This document shows, one piece after another, positions 1 to 4,635 of a stretch of 5,119 nucleotides of DNA. Made by a program: the position numbers and the translations under genes. Numbering within the stretch: position 1 is the stretch's first letter; each line of letters begins with the position of its first letter. The DNA comes from an uncultured bacterium. GTDB taxonomy: Bacteria; Actinomycetota; Coriobacteriia; Coriobacteriales; Coriobacteriaceae. Where the stretch lies: the NCBI GenBank assembly GCA_905214615.1, contig CAJMMX010000091.1:1-5119 (forward strand), given 5' to 3'. The notes under the pieces were generated by a model, which had not been told where the DNA came from, made no database searches, and worked only from the letters and a program-made list of their open reading frames with translations.

Positions 1-55
1 GAACTTCTGACCTCTTCCGTGTCAGGGAAGCGCTCTCCCCCTGAGCTAAACGCCC
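1..55 (-). tRNA. tRNA-Val (anticodon GAC), 3' end cut off by the window edge
   Basis: Read on the minus strand, bases 55 to 1 fold as a tRNA. The acceptor 5' strand is GGGCGTT (55-49), followed by T8 and A9. The D stem is GCTC/GAGC around a 7-nt loop. The anticodon stem CTTCC/GGAAG pairs perfectly and holds the loop CTGACAC. The anticodon GAC lies at 23-21 and decodes valine codons GTC and GTT. A 5-nt variable region AGGTC follows, then the T-stem 5' strand AGAAG and the TTC that opens the T loop. The last ~20 nt (rest of the T arm, acceptor 3' strand, CCA end) lie outside the window. The gene points away from the protein-coding cluster and has its own promoter at 85-113. Confidence 0.93.
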
Positions 56-84
56 GATCAAGGGTGCGCGAGTGCGCAGGGAAT

Positions 85-113
85 AATATAACGGAGCTCC
101 CATCCGGTGGCAA
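85..113 (-). promoter_or_regulatory. Sigma-70-type promoter of the tRNA-Val gene
   Basis: On the minus strand a -35 box TTGCCA (113-108) is followed, after exactly 17 nt, by a -10 box TATATT (90-85). This matches the housekeeping consensus closely. Initiation would be expected near 78, giving a leader of about 23 nt before the mature tRNA 5' end at 55, to be trimmed by RNase P. Position and direction fit the tRNA and nothing else nearby. The promoter is inferred from sequence only. Confidence 0.72.
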
Positions 114-223
114 GAACTATTTTAAAAAACTGGTGAATTGTGGCCCCATCGGAGCCTGTCGCAGCGCGAACAGCACACGAAAAGTCGCGTTTGTACCCCC
201 GATGAACTGCACGTTCGCGTAAA

Positions 224-242
224 ATAATGCCCATTATGGGCA
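224..242. promoter_or_regulatory. Nested palindromes at the probable promoter of the exported-protein cluster
   Basis: Two palindromes overlap. ATAATG(224-229)-CC-CATTAT(232-237) is a perfect 6-2-6 inverted repeat. TGCCCAT(228-234)-T-ATGGGCA(236-242) is a perfect 7-1-7 inverted repeat. They sit directly after TAAAAT (220-225), a possible -10 box, so a bound protein would cover the start of transcription. No good -35 box lies 16-18 nt upstream of that -10, so the promoter itself is weak or activator-dependent, or is elsewhere. The sequence could also form a short mRNA hairpin. The role as operator is inferred from symmetry and position. Confidence 0.4.
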
Positions 243-275
243 AATGGTGTCCAGGTAGTTTGCAACACGGCATCT

Positions 276-285
276 GGGGGAGGGG
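276..285 (+). promoter_or_regulatory. Ribosome binding site that fixes the start of the first exported protein
   Basis: A purine run GGGGGAGGGG ends one base before ATG 287. It decides in favour of that ATG over the in-frame ATG at 227. The ATG at 227 has no Shine-Dalgarno sequence, lies inside the palindromic region, and would add 20 residues that do not resemble a signal-peptide n-region. The spacing from the GGAGG core to the ATG is short (3 nt). Pairing through the preceding G run would restore a normal distance. Confidence 0.65.
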
Positions 286-286
286 C

Positions 287-1171
287 ATGTCGGACGCGCG
301 TTCGCTGCAAAAACAGTTCAATCGCATGCTCGCCACGTTGCTGGTGGCCCTTGCTGTTGCCGGAGCTGTAACGTATGCCTGGTACATCTACAACGCCAAC
401 CGTCATATCACCGACGTCAAGATGGCCGCGGGCACGGGCGTTACCTTCCTTATCTCTAACGAGTACGACGGCGAATACAAAACCAACGCCGGCCTGAGCT
501 TTACGGGTCTGCTCGATCCCGTCTCGACCGACAACGTGCTCAACGGCTTTCAAAAGGTAACGGGCTTTACCGGTGGAACCACCCAGGACTCGCTCTTTGC
601 CAACATGTTTGGTGCCGCCGAGCATTCCGACTACTACAAGACTTCCCTGTACCTGGCCACCAACTCGGCCGCGACCGACGTGTACCTGTCGGGTATCGAC
701 TTTACCGAGCAGGATCCGGCAAACCCCATCTCCACCGCCCTGCGCGTGGGACTGGTTACCTATGCGTCAGGGCAGGGCGATACCGTGACGGGCCAGTACG
801 TCTTTGAGGTCTCGGGCGAGCACAATCCCCAGGCGCGCTACAACACGCTCGACGGCAAGGATGCCGGCGAGAGCGAGCAGAACCACCTGGTGCTCGACAG
901 CACCCGCTCCGATGGCGCCACGGTTCATTTTGACCAGCTGACCAGCGCTAACTTCTGCGACTATAACGAAGACACCGGTGTCGTGAGCCTCAAGGAGGCC
1001 ACGACCAAGATCTGCAGCCTGCCCGCCGCGGCCGAGGGCGCCAATCGCAGCACGCCCGTGCGCGTGGATGTGTACGTGTGGCTGGAAGGCTGCGACCCCG
1101 ACTGCACCAACAACCTGGCCGCCACCAGCCTGCAATCGCTGGCGCTGCGCTTTGCCGGTAAGCGTTCGTAA
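287..1171 (+). CDS. SipW-dependent exported protein, paralog 1 of 4 (TasA/camelysin-like class)
   Basis: This 294-residue protein is inferred to be exported and processed by the signal peptidase encoded downstream. A short basic n-region (residues 1-14) is followed by one hydrophobic helix (15-31) ending V-T-Y-A-W. By analogy with TasA, cleavage is expected after Ala31. Family motifs shared with the next three proteins are L-D-P-V-S-T (76-81), a Y..LYL...DVYL segment (116-134), A-L-R-V-G-L (151-156) followed by V-F (172-173), and W-L-E-G-C-D-P-D-C (265-273). Four cysteines (224, 243, 269, 273) all fall in the exported part and could form disulfides. There is no LPxTG signal or C-terminal anchor, so the mature product would be released or polymerised. 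It differs from its paralogs in having Tyr instead of Phe after the signal-motif Trp. The start at 287 is set by the purine-rich RBS. It is first in a cluster, 11 bp before paralog 2. The exact fibre or matrix function is not shown by sequence. Confidence 0.85.
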   Translation: MSDARSLQKQFNRMLATLLVALAVAGAVTYAWYIYNANRHITDVKMAAGTGVTFLISNEYDGEYKTNAGLSFTGLLDPVSTDNVLNGFQKVTGFTGGTTQDSLFANMFGAAEHSDYYKTSLYLATNSAATDVYLSGIDFTEQDPANPISTALRVGLVTYASGQGDTVTGQYVFEVSGEHNPQARYNTLDGKDAGESEQNHLVLDSTRSDGATVHFDQLTSANFCDYNEDTGVVSLKEATTKICSLPAAAEGANRSTPVRVDVYVWLEGCDPDCTNNLAATSLQSLALRFAGKRS

Positions 1172-1182
1172 GGGGGCCAGGG

Positions 1183-2019
1183 ATGAGTGCATCGAACATC
1201 AAAGATATCCTAATCTCGCGTCGTCGCATGGTTGCCGCGGCCGCATGGATGTTGGTGCTGGTAGCCGCCCTGAGCGCCGCCACCTACGCCTGGTTTAGCA
1301 ACTCGCGCTACACCAACGTGACCCCCGTGGCGCACGCGGTAAGCGACGAGGGTTCCGACCTGCAGATTGGCCTTTCGGCCAACGGGCCCTGGGACACGAC
1401 GGCCACGCTTGCCGACGCCGACAAGACGCTCTATCCCATCTCGACGTCGGACCTTTCCCGCTTTTGGCGCGGCACGTTCCAAAACGCCGCGGGCATCACG
1501 ACCGACTACGCCGACTGCACCGCGCAGCTGGACGACTATGCCCTTTCGGGCACGCTGTACCTTAAGGGCGGCGACAGCGCCCTCAACGTGTACCTGCATC
1601 CGGGTCAGATGAGTGTGACGAGCGACCCACAGCTGCTGGCCGCACTGCGCCTGGGGCTTGTGATCACGACCCAGTCGGGTACGCAGACGCACATCTTTAC
1701 CTGCGACGACCTGGGCAGCACCGCGGGCGCCACCAGCAGGCGCACCACCGCGCAAGACGGCGTGGTCGTGGCGGCGGGCGCCTCGGGCTGGACCTACACC
1801 GCCGACCCTGCGCGCGCCATAAGCGCCTACAGCATGGACGGCACCGGCGACACGCCCACGGCGCGCGCGGGCGCCACGCCCATCTGCACGCTGGCCGCCA
1901 ACGAGGTGGCAGGCGTTCACTACGTTGTGTACATGGAAGGCTGCGACGCCAATTGCATCGACGAGGCCCAGGCCCGCGATGTGGTGCTGCAGCTTGCCTT
2001 TGCCGCGGCCAAGGCGTAA
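1183..2019 (+). CDS. SipW-dependent exported protein, paralog 2 of 4
   Basis: This 278-residue protein has a basic n-region with R-R-R at 13-15 and a hydrophobic helix (about 17-33). The signal motif A-T-Y-A-W-F follows, with expected cleavage after Ala36. It carries all four family motifs: L-Y-P-I-S-T (83-88), Y-A-L-S-G-T-L-Y-L through N-V-Y-L (119-138), A-L-R-L-G-L (154-159) followed by H-I-F (170-172), and M-E-G-C-D-A-N-C (251-258). Like paralog 1 it is cysteine-rich after the signal (112, 174, 235, 254, 258), with the same C-x3-C inside the terminal motif. An AGGGGG Shine-Dalgarno (1171-1176) overlaps the previous stop codon and sits 6 nt before the ATG, so translation is probably coupled. 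The signal-motif DNA closely resembles that of paralog 3, indicating tandem duplication. A structural subunit of a surface or matrix assembly is the best guess. The protein has no enzyme motif that I recognise. Confidence 0.86.
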   Translation: MSASNIKDILISRRRMVAAAAWMLVLVAALSAATYAWFSNSRYTNVTPVAHAVSDEGSDLQIGLSANGPWDTTATLADADKTLYPISTSDLSRFWRGTFQNAAGITTDYADCTAQLDDYALSGTLYLKGGDSALNVYLHPGQMSVTSDPQLLAALRLGLVITTQSGTQTHIFTCDDLGSTAGATSRRTTAQDGVVVAAGASGWTYTADPARAISAYSMDGTGDTPTARAGATPICTLAANEVAGVHYVVYMEGCDANCIDEAQARDVVLQLAFAAAKA

Positions 2020-2032
2020 GGGGGCGAGCGAC

Positions 2033-3019
2033 ATGGAAGATCAGAAGCACATGCCAGCAGATGGCTGCGAGGCCAAAACCCAGAATACGGACCCCGCGGC
2101 CCCCTTCAGCGCAGCCGCCGAGCGCGCTGTGGGTTCGGACTCCGCCGCCCGCCGCCACGCTCGCCGTGCGCGTGCCTACATCGTGCTCGTCATGGTGGCA
2201 CTCGCCGCCACGCTGAGTGCCGCAACCTATGCCTGGTTCACCAGCAACATGAAGGTCAACACCAACTCGGTGAGCGTGCACAGCGACACGTCCAAGCTGG
2301 TATTGGAGCTGGGCGACGCCGATGCCGGCAGCTGGACGCAGCAAGGCGACGTTTCACTGGCTTCCAACGCGAACGGCGCCGCGACGCTCTACCCGGTCTC
2401 GACTTTTGACCTCAACGGCTTTGCTGCCTGCGCACAAAACAACTCAGCCGGCGATGCCACGGTGTTTGAACAGGCAAAAGACAACGGCTCCGCGTTCTAC
2501 CATGGTTGGATCGATCTGCGTCCCACCATTACCGGAACGGGTGCCAGCAAAGTAAAGGGCAGGGTCAACTTGTATCTGGCCGAATCGCTGGTCCCGCAGG
2601 GCGCCAACGCCGAGCTGCTGCGCGCGGCCCGCGTGGGCATTAAGATCTCCAGCGGCAACCAGGTGCTCGCCACCAACATCTTTGAGCTCGACAGTTCCGA
2701 CAGCGGCCATCGCGGCGAGCATCCCACGACCGCCCCGGCTGGCCTTGCCGGCTACGCCGATGGCATGCTCCTGGGCTGGCAAAACGGCCAGCTCGATTGC
2801 GGTGCCAACGTGACGCAGGACCCGGCCGCTTATACGCTGGACACGAGCGAGACGGCCGAGCGCCCGCAAAACTCGCTCGCCACGCTGGCGCTGGGCCAGA
2901 CCTATCGCCTGGACATCTATTACTACATCGAGGGAACCGACCCCGATAGCGCCGACTACCTGCATCAAGACCCGGGCACCCTGCACCTGGCGCTCTTTGC
3001 GACCCTGGACGGTGAGTAG
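2033..3019 (+). CDS. SipW-dependent exported protein, paralog 3 of 4, with long cytoplasmic N-terminal extension
   Basis: At 328 residues this is the largest paralog. Its 47-residue n-region is unusual: acidic and Ala/Pro-rich at first, then a basic stretch with R-R-H-A-R-R-A-R (40-47) just before the membrane helix (49-64). The signal motif A-T-Y-A-W-F follows, with expected cleavage after Ala67. Shared motifs are L-Y-P-V-S-T (119-124), F-Y-H-G-W-I-D-L through V-N-L-Y-L (155-182), A-A-R-V-G-I (198-203) followed by N-I-F-E-L (215-219), and I-E-G-T-D-P-D-S (299-306). The two cysteines of the terminal motif seen in paralogs 1 and 2 are Thr and Ser here. The ATG at 2033 is supported by AAGGGGG (2018-2024) at 8 nt. 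A longer upstream reading of the frame overlaps paralog 2 and has no RBS. It follows paralog 2 by 13 bp and precedes paralog 4 by 2 bp. It is likely an extracellular structural protein, with function otherwise unknown. Confidence 0.86.
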   Translation: MEDQKHMPADGCEAKTQNTDPAAPFSAAAERAVGSDSAARRHARRARAYIVLVMVALAATLSAATYAWFTSNMKVNTNSVSVHSDTSKLVLELGDADAGSWTQQGDVSLASNANGAATLYPVSTFDLNGFAACAQNNSAGDATVFEQAKDNGSAFYHGWIDLRPTITGTGASKVKGRVNLYLAESLVPQGANAELLRAARVGIKISSGNQVLATNIFELDSSDSGHRGEHPTTAPAGLAGYADGMLLGWQNGQLDCGANVTQDPAAYTLDTSETAERPQNSLATLALGQTYRLDIYYYIEGTDPDSADYLHQDPGTLHLALFATLDGE

Positions 3020-3021
3020 CC

Positions 3022-3828
3022 ATGACGCGTAAGCAACCCGCCGCCAGCTGCACGCCCGCCACCGGCAAGCCCGCCGGCGCCGCCGCACCTGCCGACACCG
3101 ACTTGCGCCGCAAGCTCACCACCACCGTGGTGCTGGTGCTGTTTGCCCTGGTGGCGATAGTCATGGCAACCTTTGCCTGGTTCTCCATCGCCGATAGCGC
3201 CAAGACCCGCATGCTCATGATTGATGCCAACGCCGACGGCTCGCTGCGCTTTGACCTGGACGAGCACTCCACGTTTGACGAATACGTCCACAGCCTGGGC
3301 TTCGACCAGATCTCGGCACGCATCGCCAGCGGAAAGGGCGTGGACATCGATGCATCCAGGCTCAAGCCCGTCACCACGAGCGACTACCAGACTTTTACCT
3401 TCGAGGACGGCTCCACCGCCGATCCCGCGACCGGCGCCTACTTGGAGTTCACGCTGCACTTTATGAGCAGTACGGACCTGCGCGTTCGCCTGACCGGGCA
3501 GGACGGCGACGGTGGCGCGTCCGGCACGCGGTTTAGCTCCGACACGCAGGGCATGGCCAGCGCCATGCGCATGAGCTTTACCGCCGACGGTCACACCTGG
3601 GTCTACAACCCCAACGGAGGCGGAGGCTCGTCCGGTTCGGCCACCGTCTTTGGGCTCGACTCGGGAGTAGCGAACGCGGCCAGCGACATGTTCGACCTAA
3701 TAAAAGATACGGACAAGCCGGTAGCCGTTCGCATATGGCTCGAGGGAACGGACCCAAATTGCACTAATATGCTAAAGGGAGCTAACTATTCGGTTTCGAT
3801 GCGCTTTGAGGGCATCGAGGAACAGTAG
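3022..3828 (+). CDS. SipW-dependent exported protein, paralog 4 of 4
   Basis: This 268-residue protein has a 31-residue Ala/Pro-rich basic n-region, a hydrophobic helix (about 33-49) and the signal motif A-T-F-A-W-F. Expected cleavage is after Ala52. It is the most divergent paralog but keeps L-K-P-V-T-T (114-119), Y-L-E-F-T-L-H-F through V-R-L (140-157), A-M-R-M-S-F (181-186) followed by W-V-Y (193-195), and W-L-E-G-T-D-P-N-C (239-247). The mature N-terminal part is acidic (residues 68-87 contain many Asp/Glu). A Gly/Ser-rich loop lies at 199-206. It starts 2 bp after the paralog 3 stop, with only a modest GGTGAG Shine-Dalgarno (3011-3016), so translation likely depends on coupling. The last ~120 bp use A/T-rich codons (ATA, CTA, AAA, ACT) that are rare in the rest of the cluster. 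A 60-bp gap with a stem-loop separates it from the signal peptidase gene. An adaptor or minor subunit role is possible but not shown. Confidence 0.84.
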   Translation: MTRKQPAASCTPATGKPAGAAAPADTDLRRKLTTTVVLVLFALVAIVMATFAWFSIADSAKTRMLMIDANADGSLRFDLDEHSTFDEYVHSLGFDQISARIASGKGVDIDASRLKPVTTSDYQTFTFEDGSTADPATGAYLEFTLHFMSSTDLRVRLTGQDGDGGASGTRFSSDTQGMASAMRMSFTADGHTWVYNPNGGGGSSGSATVFGLDSGVANAASDMFDLIKDTDKPVAVRIWLEGTDPNCTNMLKGANYSVSMRFEGIEEQ

Positions 3829-3837
3829 ATATGCACG

Positions 3838-3853
3838 GCGGCCATCGGGCCGC
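3838..3853 (+). other. GC-rich stem-loop between the substrate genes and the signal peptidase gene
   Basis: GCGGCC (3838-3843) and GGCCGC (3848-3853) form a perfect 6-bp GC stem closed by the tetraloop ATCG. It lies in the 60-bp gap that is the largest internal gap in the cluster. No run of T follows, so it is not a standard intrinsic terminator. It could be a partial terminator, an mRNA processing or stability element, or chance in GC-rich DNA. Confidence 0.35.
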
Positions 3854-3888
3854 GCACGACCTAGTCAGACACGGTAGTAAGGGACATC

Positions 3889-4635
3889 ATGCAATCTGTT
3901 AAAAAGGCCGCATCCATCGCACTGAGCGTCGTCATGTGGATCATCATCCTGGTGGCGGCCCTGTACGCGTTTACCACGCTCGCCACGCGCGAGGACGGCA
4001 GCGTCTCGGACATCGCCGGCTTCACCCCGCTCGCCGTACAGTCCGACTCCATGGCGCCCACGTTTAACAAGGGCGACCTCATCGTCATCAAAAAGTGCGA
4101 CACCTCCAAGCTCGAGGTGGGCGACATCGTGACGTTCCACACCATTATCGACAACGAGTACGCGCTCAACACGCACCGCATCGCCGCCATCGACGAGATC
4201 AACGGCATGCGCAGCTTTACCACCAAGGGCGATAACAACGACGTGGCCGATTCGCACATCATCAGCGACGGCGACATCGTGGGCAAGTACGTGTTCGCGC
4301 TGCCGCAGATGGGCAAGGTCATGGACTTCCTGTCCAGCTCCATGGGCTTCCTCATTGTGATTGTGCTGCCCATGCTGCTGTTCTTTATCTACCAGGTGTA
4401 TCACCTCATCGTGGTGGGCATGAACCTCAAGCGCGCTATGGCCGAGGAGGACCGCCTGGCCGCCGCGGCTGCCATCGTGGACGCCGAGGGCAAGGGTGAC
4501 ACTACCGTCACGGCCGATAACGCCGCCGAGCAGCTTGCCCAGGCCGAGGCCAAGCTCGAGGAAGCTCGTCGTCTGAAGGCCGAGGCCGAGGCGGCGATGA
4601 ACGCGACCAAGCAGGAGGGTACCGACGGTGAGTGA
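3889..4635 (+). CDS. sipW: Signal peptidase I, S26B/SipW type, with long C-terminal coiled-coil tail
   Basis: This is a membrane serine protease that cleaves signal peptides of exported proteins, here most likely the four upstream paralogs. Domains in order: membrane helix 9-29; extracytoplasmic catalytic domain about 35-145; second membrane helix about 151-175; cytoplasmic tail 176-248. The catalytic serine is Ser54 in Q-S-D-S-M-A-P-T. The general base is His96 in N-T-H-R-I. A His instead of Lys here defines the S26B branch that contains SipW, archaeal and ER signal peptidases. The conserved T-K-G-D-N-N box is at 112-117, with acidic residues after it (D121, D127, D129). B. subtilis SipW is about 190 residues, so this protein has some 50-60 extra, mostly an Ala/Glu/Lys-rich helix (211-237). 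The start ATG has AAGGGA (3879-3884) at 4 nt. The gene overlaps the next by 8 bp. The family is certain. The symbol is given by analogy with tapA-sipW-tasA. Confidence 0.92.
   Translation: MQSVKKAASIALSVVMWIIILVAALYAFTTLATREDGSVSDIAGFTPLAVQSDSMAPTFNKGDLIVIKKCDTSKLEVGDIVTFHTIIDNEYALNTHRIAAIDEINGMRSFTTKGDNNDVADSHIISDGDIVGKYVFALPQMGKVMDFLSSSMGFLIVIVLPMLLFFIYQVYHLIVVGMNLKRAMAEEDRLAAAAAIVDAEGKGDTTVTADNAAEQLAQAEAKLEEARRLKAEAEAAMNATKQEGTDGE
4613..4619 (+). promoter_or_regulatory. Strong ribosome binding site inside the signal peptidase gene that sets a GTG start
   Basis: AGGAGGG lies 8 nt before GTG 4628 and near-perfectly matches the anti-Shine-Dalgarno. It falls within the last codons of the signal peptidase gene. 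It selects GTG 4628 as the start of the following membrane protein, since no in-frame ATG occurs until residue 42, in the middle of the protein. Confidence 0.75.

Noticed and set aside
165..219. Inverted repeat CGCGAAC (165-171) / GTTCGCG (213-219)
   Set aside because: Seven bp with a 41-nt spacer is expected about once by chance in a GC-rich spacer of this size, so I do not call it.
19..222. Small plus-strand frame of 67 codons
   Set aside because: It runs through the antisense of the tRNA and its promoter, has no Shine-Dalgarno and no plausible protein features.
227..286. In-frame extension of paralog 1 to ATG 227
   Set aside because: No ribosome binding site, start codon inside the palindromic region, and 20 added residues unlike a signal-peptide n-region. 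ATG 287 has a purine-rich site just upstream.
1..286. tRNA as integration site for a mobile element
   Set aside because: The cluster lies on the 5' side of the tRNA, whereas integrases normally use the 3' end. No integrase or repeat of the tRNA end is visible in the window.
1210..2034. Long minus-strand reading frame opposite paralog 2, and other long antisense frames (for example 767-1192, 2444-3088, 2640-3377, 3865-4404)
   Set aside because: They are shadows of GC-rich genes: Arg/Gly/Ala/His-rich low-complexity translations, no RBS, no recognisable domain. The plus-strand genes opposite them have family motifs and proper spacing.
2033..2240. Possible twin-arginine (Tat) signal in paralog 3
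   Set aside because: The basic cluster at residues 40-47 lacks the S-R-R-x-F-L-K pattern, and the helix ends in the SipW-type A-T-Y-A-W-F motif instead.
287..3828. Type IV pilins or sortase-anchored pilins
   Set aside because: No G-[F/M]-T-L-x-E prepilin site precedes the hydrophobic helix, no LPxTG-like C-terminal signal or terminal membrane helix is present, and no sortase is in the window.
3838..3853. Intrinsic terminator after paralog 4
   Set aside because: The stem is only 6 bp and no T-run follows. Kept only as a possible processing or attenuating structure.
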